From NCBI GenBank assembly GCA_022592445.1, contig JABYQR010000475.1, positions 1-29,300 of the forward strand: DNA of 29,300 nucleotides. The letters are read 5' to 3'. Position 1 is the stretch's first letter, and each line of letters begins with the position of its first letter. A program made the position numbers and the translations under genes. The notes under the pieces were generated by a model, which was not told where the DNA came from, made no database searches, and saw only the letters and a program-made list of their open reading frames with translations. This document shows, in pieces, positions 11,082 to 21,066 of this stretch. The DNA is from Cytidiella melzeri. Taxonomy: Eukaryota; Basidiomycota; Agaricomycetes; Polyporales; Irpicaceae.

Positions 11082-11275
11082 TGAAGGCAATGAACGGAGA
11101 CCGAATGGACGTCGCAGTCCAGAGCAGAAATTCGTGAGCGCTACAAACGAATAATATGTGATGCACAACACAAACTGTACGCGCACTGTCATGAAGTAGT
11201 CACGCGTCTGTGTGACAACGCGTCCTTCGATCCACCAACATCCTACTTACCTGCAACTTCACTGTCAAGACACCC
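11082..11275. promoter_or_regulatory. bidirectional promoter of YPK9 and DCC1
   Basis: 194 bp lie between the divergent start codons. There is no TATA box. The DCC1-proximal half contains two ACGCGT hexamers, annotated separately. The YPK9-proximal half shows nothing I can name. Confidence 0.6.
11202..11223 (+). promoter_or_regulatory. paired MCB-like boxes (ACGCGT) upstream of DCC1
   Basis: Two perfect ACGCGT hexamers occur at 11202-11207 and 11218-11223, 74 and 58 nt before the DCC1 start codon. ACGCGT is the MluI cell-cycle box bound by MBF in yeasts, which drives G1/S transcription of replication genes. DCC1 is such a gene, so the site fits its context. Function is inferred; a single hexamer is expected by chance about every 4 kb, but two in 22 bp are not. 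Confidence 0.6.
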
Positions 11276-12659
11276 ATGAATCTCAAGTTCTCTGATAACC
11301 CATCCCTTGAGATGGGCCAATTCAGACTTCTGGAGCTACCTCCAGAGCTGTGTAGTCTCATAGAGTCATCGACGAATACCAGGTCAGTGAACTCTCTGCG
11401 CAGTCCGCGGTGGCACTCTCATAGGTTCACGAGCGTAGTAGGTTGACAATACGGGGCCAGCCAGACGAGGATGCCGTCTTGTGCACCCCAGAGAAGACAT
11501 ACTCTTTGCGCTCAATAGTATTGTCGAACTCAGTTTTAGTAGTGACACCCAGCTCGAACTCGGAGGACGTCGTGATCCGGGAACAGCTGCATGAAATACT
11601 TGAGCCAGTCCCATGTCTGCCGAAGCTTCACAAATTAGGGAATCTCCTCGTAGGGAAAGCGTACGACGAGGGTCACGAGGATGACATTGATCTAGTTGAC
11701 GAAGATGAGGGCGGCAGACCCGTGAGTTCCTAACCTAAAGTCGCTTCTCACTATGCTGATTTGCTTCAGACAAAAAAGCGACGCTTCACCTATGATAACG
11801 CCAGAGAGAATCTTCAGGCGAGCGATCAGGAAATAGCAAAAGGACTCCAGGACAGACGGATTCTGGTGTTGAACGGTGTGTCGTAGTTTCTCATCCAGCA
11901 ACTAGTCCACGGACTAATCTTGTTAGGTTACCTACGGCGTCTCGCACCTTCGCATCTAGCAACCATCCTGGAACTTCTTCTAAACGCACTTGTCTCGCTT
12001 TCCCTGTCATACGAGAACGCACCAGCGCATGACTTGGTGACTGCACTCGAGGAAGAGCATGAAATAAACCGAGATGTGACACGGCAAGTGATGCAGTGGT
12101 TCGGAGAGGTTACTGGTGAAGGCTGCTGGAAGATGGACGTAGCAGCAACAGTCAAAGAAGTGGGAATCGGAATTTTGCGAGCCCACAGGGTACGCTCACC
12201 GTTGTTTTCATCTCACACGACAGCGATTCAGAATTACTCTAGCACGATCCCATCCTAGAACCACAGTTCATGCAGAAATGGCGAGCAGCGGTCGGGGACA
12301 CGTTCGAGTCGAAAGTCGAGCTTAGCCTTCTCTCCGTATGTCACTCCGCAATATCTCAGGCGTTCAAATTGGTGATTGTATTCTCTCAGGGCAACTGCTT
12401 GTCGCGGGTTTCAGCGTTGAGCGATCCACCCGTTTCCGAACTGCTGTACTTCCCCTCCTCCGAGCTACCAGCTGACCCTGCCGCTAGATTTGTCGATCTG
12501 TTCCTCACACGACCAAGATGGAATGGCGACGACATTGCGCCCTTCCTAGCGGACATCGTTGTTGACAACAAAGACCGCGATCGCTTGTTGCTCAAGTATG
12601 CGCGTTCTATCACTGATGCTTCAGGAGTATGGTACACGTCGAGGGCCAAGCTTCAATGA
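11276..12659 (+). CDS. DCC1: sister chromatid cohesion protein DCC1
   Basis: The model is join(11276..11382,11442..11721,11770..11875,11927..12189,12243..12335,12390..12659), 372 residues, all phases closing. Family features in order: FRLLELPPELCSLIES; LTIRGQPDEDAVLCTPEKTY with SLRSIVLSNSVLV; an acidic linker (EDDIDLVDEDEGG) followed by KKRRF; NGYLRRLAPSHL; the winged-helix region with WFGEVTGEGCWKMD and ILRAHR; and the C-terminal FVDLFLTRPRWNGDDIAPFL. Dcc1 joins Ctf8 and Ctf18 in the alternative clamp loader that handles PCNA at forks and supports cohesion. It is divergent from YPK9 and convergent with the DUF262 gene (105 bp between stops). The ACGCGT pair upstream suggests S-phase expression. 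Confidence 0.9.
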
Positions 12660-12764
12660 AATACAAACTTTACATCACAGAAAGATCCATAGAATGCGCA
12701 ACAAATAAACTACCTCCGAGACACAATTGGACACAAAGACTGAACCAGCCAGAGTTCTTTCATG

Positions 12765-14254
12765 TCAAGCTTGCTGCTTCGTCTTTCGCTTGGCCAGCGT
12801 GCTTGCCGCGGAAGACTTCCTTGATGACCCCTCTTGGTCGCTGTCATCCTGGCGGGCTCTTTTCGTTGCTTTGCGAGCCGTCTTATGCCTTTCATCGGTC
12901 GCAATAGACAGCCCGGTGTCGTACTGCTCAGTGGCATTCGCGATGAAATTCCATAAGTACTTGACGATGACGTTATTTGCGCGAATGTCCTTGTGTTGAC
13001 TGCGGGCGCTTTGGCGCATGTCCAGGATGGCCTGCGCGCACTCTGGGTACGTGCAGCGTCTCATGACGAACAACAACACTCCTGCAAGTCCGTCAGTCAT
13101 ACATTGCAGCGCGTCGTCAATGACATTCTTACCGATGAAAACAAACTCAACAGGAGCTACACGGTTCTTGACCTGAGTGAAGCCCATGTCAAGTCCCGGA
13201 GTGCTGGCAATGTGCTGGAACATCTGCATAGTCTTGGTGATCTCGTCTTTAAGACTTGGACGGGGATAATCTTTGCGGTGCAGCCACTGATCGAGTTTCG
13301 ACGCTGTAGGAAAGCGCTGATCAGGAATACCTTCACAGCAGTAGACGAGCTGAGCGACGGCTTGGAAATCACGTCCGCGAGTCGTGTCAACTTCGATCTG
13401 AGCTGCTATGCCTTCGTTCAAGCGCATGTCCTTGAGCTGTGAGATATATTCGGCCCACGGCGACGAGATAGCCTGCAGTTTCTCTGCGACGGTCAGAGGT
13501 ATGCCAAGTTGTACGCGCTGGAAGATGTCTCGCTCAAAACCGTGTTGCAAGTCGGTGTACTCCACTATGAATGACGATCAGCTGGAAAGCACCACTGTGC
13601 TTTGTGTAAACTAACGCACCACATGTGAGAGTCTTGTTAGCAAAGTCATCTTTCCAATACTGCGGTACTTCTCTCCGGTTGGTTGCTGTCTCTGACACTG
13701 TGTACCAAAATGACTTCTTGGTGATAGGGTCTTTGTCTAGTAGCCACGACGAGTTAGTAGAATGTATGCAGCATCAGTGCTGGACCTACAGGGCATCTGT
13801 AATACGGTGTTACAGACGAACACATGCGCAAAAAGACTAGCAGCACGCACCTGTCCATCAAAGAACTTCTGAATCGACGTAAGACGCTGCTTCCCGTCGA
13901 CACATCTCCTGACTGTGTATTCACCGTCCTGGACGATGGCAAAGACAATAGGCGGGACGTAGTAATTGTGGTAGATAGAGTCTATAAGCCTCATCTGCTT
14001 GGCCTCCGGCCAGACCACATCTGTCGCTACGTAAGCCACCAAGGAGTAGAAGAGCAAGAGAACAGCAGCCAACCTCTCTGGTACGGCGGTTCCAAGTCAA
14101 TCTCACCCATGTGAATGAGCTGGTGTAGATCCTTGGTGCAGTACATCATGGCCTGCGGTGCAGGTAGCCTGTTCGTTATGTGAAACTCGTCTGCGTCCTC
14201 ATTTGTGTATTCCTCTTGCAGCTGGTCGAATTCAGCTTCGTCGGTCTCCATCAT
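12765..14254 (-). CDS. DUF262-domain protein (ParB/Srx-like NTPase fold), nuclear-looking
   Basis: The model is complement(join(12765..13564,13620..13736,13790..13796,13851..14020,14074..14254)), 424 residues. Exon 3 is only 7 nt. DUF262 hallmarks: EPPYQRDVVWPE (about 55-66), MRLIDSIYHNYYVPPIVFA, then DGKQRLTSIQKFFDG (102-116). This is the DGQQR-type motif found in prokaryotic GmrSD and SspE defence proteins, where it is tied to NTP binding or hydrolysis. The remainder is helical (TCVEYTDLQHGFERDIFQRV and onwards). The last 40 residues are Lys/Arg/Ser-rich (RKATKRARQ, AKRKTKQQA), probably a nuclear localisation tail. No HNH/DUF1524 nuclease motif is visible, unlike many bacterial relatives. 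An in-frame ATG at 14335 is possible but its extra residues look like leader. Fungal relatives exist as uncharacterised proteins; the function is unknown. Confidence 0.82.
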
Positions 14255-14546
14255 TTGAGCGCGCTGAGAGTAGATGGATATGCTGTACACGCGCAATGTG
14301 GCCGGAAAGGTATGAAACTCGAACGTAGACGCCAAGGTGAGGCGCGGTCACGCTTTAAGTAATTACGCCATAAAAGCGTCACGTCACTAAGCGGTGTGAC
14401 ATGTCGTGCAAGGTGTGACTGATTCCGCCTGTTCCACGCAAACAGCCTCGGCGGCAGCGACCTTCAGTATACCTCAAGTTCTTCCTCCTAACGTTCCTCT
14501 TGAATCACAGCAAAGACCACCAAGAGGCTACCTTGAAGGGAGCGGG
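14255..14546. promoter_or_regulatory. intergenic promoter region of the DUF262 and NIPA genes
   Basis: The divergent start codons are 292 bp apart. A TCACGTCA octamer at 14379-14386 (TGACGTGA on the minus strand) matches an ATF/CREB-like bZIP site. The stretch from 14406 is open in the NIPA frame, but its residues (Thr/Ala/Pro-rich) look like leader, so the start at 14547 was preferred. Confidence 0.45.
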
Positions 14547-16587
14547 ATGTCTACGCTGCCTTCTTCATCCTCTACCTTGTCGTCATTTTCGGATCCGGTC
14601 ACCACCTCAATAGCTGGCAACATCCTAGACGACGTGCCTGCACATCATGCGAATTCAGTGGTGGCCTTCATCATTGGCCTCGCCATAGTCACTCTGGCCT
14701 CCATCATGAATGCTGCCGGTTTAAACCTCACAAAATTAGATCATGTGAGCTCATACCCCTCGCCTCAACCTTGTACTTTCAGTCTGACCCACTTGAATCA
14801 GGTTCGGACAAGCGCAATCCCCAAAGCGGAAAGGAAACGCGACTGGTTGCGTCCATTGTGGCTGCTAGGAATGATTCTCTATATGTAAGCTCAATGTCAT
14901 GTTGCTGAGGCACGCGACAGTGTTCAGTTGATTTACTGCTCCGAAGGCTTACTCTGGTCTGGCAGACTATCACAACTTATAGGTAGCACTCTTGCTCTTC
15001 AGTACATGAGGGCCGGTGAGTTTCTGACAATTGTGCAGGCAAAGATTATATGTGTGTCTCACGCTGCTAACAGAATACGTCGCACCCTTGGGCTCGACGT
15101 CACTCATTTTCAATTTCCTGTTCGCCAAGTTTCTTGTCAATTCTCCAGTAACGAGCAACGATATTTACGTGAGTAGACTTTTCAGTGTCAAACCATTACT
15201 CATGCGGAGACGTATCGTTAGGGAACCATTATAGTCATCATCGGAGTAATTGGGATAGTAGCCTTCGGGTCAATTAATAGCGGCCTAGCACAGGAAACGG
15301 ACGCCAAGCACCTCACATACCTATGGACCCGCGGAAACTGGCTGGCTTACTTTTTCTTCATGGCATTTACACTCTTGTCTGTCTACATTTTCACCTCGCA
15401 GCTAGAAGCAGTTCTCGCCGCCCGCTCTGATTTGAGTGCACTACCGTACGGTAGCGTTGACATGCGCGTAACTAAACCTGCCTCAAGGAATATTTTTGGC
15501 AAGGCCGTAGTCGTCTGGAAGGCCGCTATGTTGCGTCTGCGAGTCTTTCTTGAGTCTTGGACAGGCTCACACGATGACAAGAGGATAGCCTGGACGCTGG
15601 GTATTGGATGGGCATGCTGCGGCGGAGGGTTGGCTGGCGGTTGTCTGGTGTTTGCAAAAGCTGGGCAAGTGCACAGTCATTCCCGCCGCGATAAATTTTC
15701 TCACCGGTCTCGCTTACGCGAAATAGTGTCCAGCTCATATCTGGTAGCCTGTCACATGAGAATACCGGAAATCAATTTGGTCACGCCTCCTCTATCTTCA
15801 CTTTCATCTTCCTTGCGGTCACAGCTGTCTTCCAGATTATATGTCTGAACCGTGGGTTGAAGGCTTATGATTCGACACTTGTGGTTCCCGTATTTTATGG
15901 TGTTTACACCGCCATAGGGTACGTGCATGCATTCGTTTGTTCAATAGCAGCTGTCTAACATTTGATTTCAGCTTCCTGAACTCACTGGTAAGTTATCACT
16001 GCGGCTTTCACTGCAAGAGCACAGCTAACGACGCATGCTAGATCTTCAACGATGAGGTGGACGCATATCAATCATGGACGCTGTTCCTCATTTTTTGCGC
16101 CATCCTCATACTTGTGTCTGGCGTTGTTCTCCTCACAAACAAGAAGCCTGAGCCCAGTTTACACGGCGAAGCCGGCAGCGGCGCGCAAACATCAATATCA
16201 CCACGAACCCACCGACGTGCTCGTAACAAAGGCGCCAAGGCAAACGACGAGGAAGAGGGCCTGCGTGATGACGACGATGAGGTCCTTGGCGAGGACCCTG
16301 TGTTGTGGCAGCTAGGCGACGCAAGCGACGATGAAGATGGGCCAGTATCTGCTCTGACATCAGGTTCCGCTCGTAGAGGCCTTGGTGTTAGACCTGGAGA
16401 GCCCGTCTCGGACGAACGCGAACATATGCTGGTAGAGCACACCGAAGTACTCGATCAGCTGGAGCATAGGGAATCAACGTCGTCGGACGCAACACTAGGT
16501 CGCGCGGAACCGGAAGCAGGGGGGTTTGTGGACGACGAGTTTGGGGATTGGAATCATCCTCCGAAGGCTGCAGGGAACACCTGCTAG
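14547..16587 (+). CDS. NIPA-type magnesium transporter (DUF803)
   Basis: The model is join(14547..14744,14802..14884,14966..15015,15074..15168,15222..15664,15727..15918,15972..15987,16042..16587), 540 residues, length divisible by three. Membrane segments match NIPA order: VVAFIIGLAIVTLASIMNAA; WLRPLWLLGMILYILSQLIG; EYVAPLGSTSLIFNFLFAKF; TIIVIIGVIGIVAFG; NWLAYFFFMAFTLLSVYIF; a segment from IAWTLGIGWACCGG; IFTFIFLAVTAVFQIICL; VVPVFYGVYTAIGFLNSLIF; and SWTLFLIFCAILILVSGVV. NIPA proteins carry Mg2+ across plasma or endosomal membranes. The C-terminal 150 residues are acidic and disordered. Intron 5 (15665-15726) begins GCAAGT and ends TAG, a GC-AG intron; no GT donor keeps the frame. Exon 7 is only 16 nt. 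Confidence 0.88.
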
Positions 16588-17226
16588 TGCTTCGTAGGGA
16601 TGATGTAGGGAGGTTGTATTTATATTGTATCGTAAGTAGCGGTGTGAGAGGGAGCCATCTAATACGCATTATAGTCGAATTAGCTGCTTCGGGTCTTTGG
16701 GAGGACTAACCAGCTTTTCCCCCCTCTCGTGGAAGAAAGATTTCAGTGTAAATTCAAAGCAGCTTTCACCGTACGTACCCGTTGGCTATGCTGGTTTTGT
16801 ACTTTACAAAGTTGGTACGGAAGGTATCAGGGGGTGCCGGACTTTGAAAAATGCCACGTGTTTTGATGTGTCTCAGAAGGTGAGTGGCACTAACTTGCCC
16901 ATCGGCACGTAGATCTAGCCTTCTCATTGGCTACTTCGACCATCGTTCCAAGATTCAAAATGAGATTGACTTACCTTACCTAAAGCTTAATTTATCACAA
17001 GACTGATACTCAAGAACGGTCCAACGATCGCGTTATGACTAGTTCCTCCTCATCCCTCTGCTCTTCAGACCGTCGCTACGGTGGAAAAATCACACTGTAT
17101 GTAGTGCTCTATAATTGCGAAAAGCAAAAGGTAAACGAGCTTCGTCGACATCCGGTGTACCCTCACCCCCACTGAGGGTGTCAGCTCTCGGCGACTCGCT
17201 CTTTTCAAAAGTCACGACAGCTATCC
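16588..17226. other. intergenic region without a supported gene
   Basis: 640 bp between the NIPA stop and the DUF6533 start. Short open frames here (for example 16697-16912) have no splice support or recognisable motif. The stretch should hold the NIPA 3' end and the DUF6533 promoter. I see no clear TATA box or repeat. Confidence 0.5.
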
Positions 17227-18901
17227 ATGGCCGCTGCACTGGCAGAAGAGCTACACGTAACGTCTGTGCAGTTCTCCTATGCCGCTTGTCGGTTCTCGCT
17301 GAAAACTTTTTCTAGTTTGATTGATTCCTACTTGAGCCTGTCTGCAAGTGGTACATCACTCCAATAGACTATATAGACACTGCTGATACCCTCTATCCAG
17401 TGCTCTTCGTCTTTGACTACTGTCTCACCATTGGCCAAGAAGCCCATGTTGTTTGGAAACGTAGATGGACTATAGCGACGTGGTTGTTCATCGTCACCCG
17501 CTATGTCGCGCTTCTGTCCGCAGCTCTTCAATTTCTGCAAAACGGGACGATCACCAGCTACGTACGTATCTGCAGTTCTTCTTTACTTCAATAGTAAGCT
17601 GATCATCCTGTTTCCGCAGAGGTACGATCTCCATGGGCCGATATGCTCGTGATAACTCATACACACGTCTTCGCACCATAGCTGCGCAGGTATGATTATT
17701 ACGACGTCAACGCTGTCTATCGCGAAATTCCTATGCTTCGCCGGTGAGTACTGGTCAGTTAAAGATGACCGTACAGTGATGTCTAAACACGTACCATCAG
17801 TGTTCTCTGCCTTGAGAGTCTTTGCGCTTCTCGACGGCCATTTTTTCGTCACGGCTGTAGTTTTTCTGTTGACTGCTGTGCCTGCCGCTACGAATATTGT
17901 AAGTCTCATTTGTTGTGGTTATCCTTATCAGCAGCATCTTCTAACGCTTATCAGTATAAGTCCTCCATTTCCTCCTTCAGGGCGGATCCAGAATTCAGAG
18001 TCGGATACCTGAGATGCCAGTCACACGCATCAATATCCGAAAAACTAGCACTAGGGTATGCTCTACACTGCTGTTTCTGAACGACGCTGACATCTTTGCA
18101 GACGTACGTTGTTTTTGAGTCTACATTTATGGCCTTGCTAAATCGTTCCGGCTAACTGACAGTGTCCCTGGTTACACGCCTCGCGGTGATTGTTGCTGAT
18201 ATCCTCGTGATCTTGACTACGTGGTCCAAGACGCTTTCAGCATATCGGACAGCTCAAAGACACAAATTTAAGGCTCCTCTGGTAGTCATGCTCTTTCGTG
18301 ATGGTGAGTCTTCCTAAGCATGTCAATGGTGTCGATCGGCGTTGACTATTGGCTGCACAGGTACACTCTATTTCATGTCAGTAAACATTCCTACTTGAGC
18401 CGCGTTTATACTAAACGAAGTGTTATTAGTATTCTACTCGTCATGAACGTGATTGTCGTGCTCCGAAACAATATAGTAAGTGTTTCCAATCCATGCTGCT
18501 AAAAATGTAAACTAACTCAAGACTCTCTAGCCGTCCTGGGAAATGTACGACTTTGCGTCACCCTTCTTGGAAACGTCAGTGGCCAGAATAATCGTAACCC
18601 CTGTTTCGGTAATACTGACTTTGACACGGGGCCCATCAGCTTCACCTCGATCATCATCTGCCGCTTCATCCTCAATCTGCGGCAAGTCGGTGCTGACGAT
18701 GATTTCGAGGTTTCCGGCTGTCAATCTACTGTGGTACGGTTCGTTGCCAATTTGGGACAATCGGTGGGGATTGGTGGGTGGGATGCGGATGATGTTGAGA
18801 GCGAAGGAACTTATCGCCCCGAGTCGATGGAGCTGGGCAAGGTGGCGGACAAAGGTCTGCAGCACAAGGATCATGTTGGCATGAACTCAGTGAGTGGTTA
18901 G
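17227..18901 (+). CDS. DUF6533 family multi-pass membrane protein with three 2-nt exons
   Basis: The model is join(17227..17291,17349..17350,17401..17561,17620..17621,17682..17743,17801..17898,17955..18055,18102..18103,18163..18303,18361..18376,18430..18475,18531..18574,18640..18901), 1002 nt, 333 residues, no internal stop. Family marks: FSYAACRVLFVFDYCLTIGQE, HVVWKRRWTIATWLFIVTRY, a Cys before MIITTSTLSIAKFL, FSALRVFALLDGHFFVTAVV, IVADILVILTTWSKT, MLFRDGTLYF and FTSIIICRFILNLRQ. About seven membrane helices are followed by an acidic cytosolic tail. These proteins form large uncharacterised families in Agaricomycetes; no function is assigned. Exons 2, 4 and 8 are 2 nt each and are needed to keep frame (exons 4 and 8) or to give the best family match (exon 2). 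Exact splice sites need RNA evidence. Confidence 0.72.
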
Positions 18902-19389
18902 TTAATCACGCTCATGTCCTACTGACGAGTCAATTACTGCAAGCTCGAAGCTGCTACGACAGAGCCTGAGCAGCGAGTCGCTTGAGTCGGAGCCACGGTC
19001 TTCTATTTTCTTTTTCAACTTTTCCGAGGGCAGTTCGCCTGTCAAGTTAAATTTTCTTGTCCATTCCTTTTAATGTGTACAACAGAAGACTTCCGGTGTA
19101 AACTACTTAGAGATGGTAGACTGACTTGGCGTATAAGCCTCGCCTGCGTCGTTTGAATCGTAGTAATTGCCGTTGAGATCGTTACGAACTTGAACGCCGG
19201 TGTGCAATGTCTGATGAGCGCTACGGTACAAATGTCACAATCGCTGTCGTCATTCCGGCTGATTCATCCATTTCAGGCTTTTCCTCTCGAGCTGCTCACT
19301 GTTCAACGACAACCAACCCTGCCGAGTCAGCATAGAAAGCTAGACAGGCAATCTAGGACCTCTAACAAGTGTGCGGCGAGCCTCGCAAG
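18902..19389. other. intergenic region before the TCP11/SOK1 gene
   Basis: Nearly 490 bp with no supported gene. An ATG frame at 19208 runs into a stop within about 45 codons and could be an upstream ORF in the leader of the next gene. The TCP11 frame itself is closed by a TAA at 19363-19365. Confidence 0.45.
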
Positions 19390-21066
19390 ATGAGCGGTGT
19401 CAGATACCGTGAAGCGCATCCCACACCCGATCACCCCCCAGTATTCCCACTTGGACTAGCGGTGCTACCTACAGAGCTACACCAGACTCTCAACTATGTC
19501 TACCTCTTGCATCTACTAGCGGTGAAACCGGACAGTATTCTTCCACCAGGAAAATCACTGCTATCTGTCCTCTCGCGACCTTACTCGCACGGGAATACAC
19601 AGAATTCAGAGCTGAGCAAGCGTGTAGAGACTCTCGTGCACAAGGCTTTCTGGGATAAGGTACGGCATAGTGGTTACTTTGCCTACATCACATTGTCTAA
19701 TAGTCGAAAGGCGTTAGAATCACTGAGCGATCCCGCACCTTCTACTCAGCTACCACGTCTCAAAGAGCTGCTCACCGATGTCCGGACCGCGCTATTATCT
19801 CTACTGCCACCAAAGCACAAGGTGCTCGAAATGCTGTCCCTCCCCCTCCCTCCTACTTCGAACCTGCTTCGCTCTGTATTGGATCCACTCCGAGAAGTGT
19901 TGCAGGCGTTGCGCTCGCGATGCGCCCCAATACATGATCAGCAAATAGAAGACCTACGCCTCTTGCTTGAAGATCCTCTCGACTCAAATCTCCCACAAAT
20001 CATCGTCGACGTTTCTCGAGCGATCTTGCAGCTTTGTGAGCAGATGAAGGATGATCTCTCGCAGTTCGTACTTGGTACGATGGGAGAAACGCAGCTTCAC
20101 GAGGCTGTCGTGCAAGAAGCAGTCATACGTGAGAGAGAATTCATCCTGCAGCTATGGGGCTCGAAGAGGGCTCAGGAACTGTGGGATTCTTGGCTCAAGG
20201 ACTCTTTACCCTTGCCTGTTCCACCGGGCTTCCGCACGAAAGATCAGTTTGTCCGCTGCTTGATACATGCTCTGGGGACCAACGAAGCAGTGTCATGTCC
20301 CCTACCCACGATTGCTTTATCTATGGACTCTAAAGGGAGAGACGACGAGCTTCACGTGGAACGGTCTCCGCCTCCTCCGAATTCATTGCCACCACCACTT
20401 CTCTTTGTGACGCCGACCGTTCTATATCTTCAGAATTACTTGCAGGCACTGGTCATATCCTCGTCCCTTCGTGCTCTTGTACGGATACCACCAATATCGC
20501 ACATTGACGACACGTCCACCCACACTCGGTCAGAACGTAGTTTCGAAGAGCGTGTCTGGTTGCTTTTGAAGGCTGAGATTGACGGAGAACCGTCAACGGA
20601 GGGGACAAAGCTTCGCAACCTCGCTGACGAGGTCATCCGCGTCAACCTGTTGCATAAAGGCAACGTCGTAGATCCGGCTGAAGACATGCGCTTGCGGGCG
20701 GCTGTAGATCGGACGTTGCAGCCAAACGATCCAGTGTTCATGTTGCTGCAGAAACGCCTGATGCAAGCGCTGCAAGCTCGTTTACTCCAGACACACTCGA
20801 CGTCTGCCACTGAAGGACGTGAATCGAACCATGTGCCGAGGTATTTGCAAAGCGGTCGACGTGTCCCTGGTAGCGTCGGCGTGCGGCCGTTGAAGAATAG
20901 ACAATCGGGCACCTACGTAATGGCGAGTGACCAGGAGAGCGCGAAACTTGTGGTCAAAGGATTCGACCATCCGGTCATTGTTGATGCGGTCTCTGAGGCC
21001 CTGTTGATGCTACAGGGGTGCATCAACTGGACGGAGCGAGTGTGGGGAGACTTACTTTACTTGTGA
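19390..21066 (+). CDS. SOK1: TCP11-domain protein (SOK1 family), intronless
   Basis: A single exon gives 558 residues. The first ATG after an in-frame stop (19363) is at 19390, so a start there is the simplest choice. TCP11-domain features: ELSKRVETLVHKAFWDKVR, LKELLTDVRTALLSLLPPKH, the conserved Cys-Ala-Pro element in RCAPIHDQQIEDLRLLL, the ILQLCEQMKDDLSQF helix and the C-terminal DAVSEALLMLQGCINWTERVW. Human TCP11 relatives act in sperm signalling and TCP11L1 binds VPS4; yeast Sok1 suppresses loss of protein kinase A. The role here is therefore only broadly signalling-related. A proline-rich linker (PPPPNSLPPPL) and an EAVVQEAVIREREFILQLW helix lie between. It is the only intronless host gene in a strongly intron-rich block. 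Confidence 0.82.
   Translation: MSGVRYREAHPTPDHPPVFPLGLAVLPTELHQTLNYVYLLHLLAVKPDSILPPGKSLLSVLSRPYSHGNTQNSELSKRVETLVHKAFWDKVRHSGYFAYITLSNSRKALESLSDPAPSTQLPRLKELLTDVRTALLSLLPPKHKVLEMLSLPLPPTSNLLRSVLDPLREVLQALRSRCAPIHDQQIEDLRLLLEDPLDSNLPQIIVDVSRAILQLCEQMKDDLSQFVLGTMGETQLHEAVVQEAVIREREFILQLWGSKRAQELWDSWLKDSLPLPVPPGFRTKDQFVRCLIHALGTNEAVSCPLPTIALSMDSKGRDDELHVERSPPPPNSLPPPLLFVTPTVLYLQNYLQALVISSSLRALVRIPPISHIDDTSTHTRSERSFEERVWLLLKAEIDGEPSTEGTKLRNLADEVIRVNLLHKGNVVDPAEDMRLRAAVDRTLQPNDPVFMLLQKRLMQALQARLLQTHSTSATEGRESNHVPRYLQSGRRVPGSVGVRPLKNRQSGTYVMASDQESAKLVVKGFDHPVIVDAVSEALLMLQGCINWTERVWGDLLYL

Noticed and set aside
14255..14335. Upstream start of the DUF262 protein at 14335
   Set aside because: In frame, but the added residues do not resemble the acidic N-terminus typical of fungal DUF262 proteins; the Met at 14254 leads directly into it.
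14406..14546. N-terminal extension of the NIPA protein from 14406
   Set aside because: Open frame, but low-complexity Thr/Pro/Ala residues with no family similarity; the ATG at 14547 is just before the usual N-terminus.
17288..17400. Single 113-nt intron between exon 1 and the FVFDYCLT exon of the DUF6533 gene (donor GTCGGT at 17288)
   Set aside because: It keeps frame, but shortens the first helix by two residues, needs a weak donor and is twice the usual intron length. The pair of 57- and 50-nt introns around TG fits the family spacing better. It remains the fallback model.
17620..17681. Alternative DUF6533 model with an exon at 17620-17648 and a 33-nt intron
   Set aside because: In frame, but the intron would be far shorter than any other here (minimum 46 nt), and it inserts extra residues before the conserved Cys.
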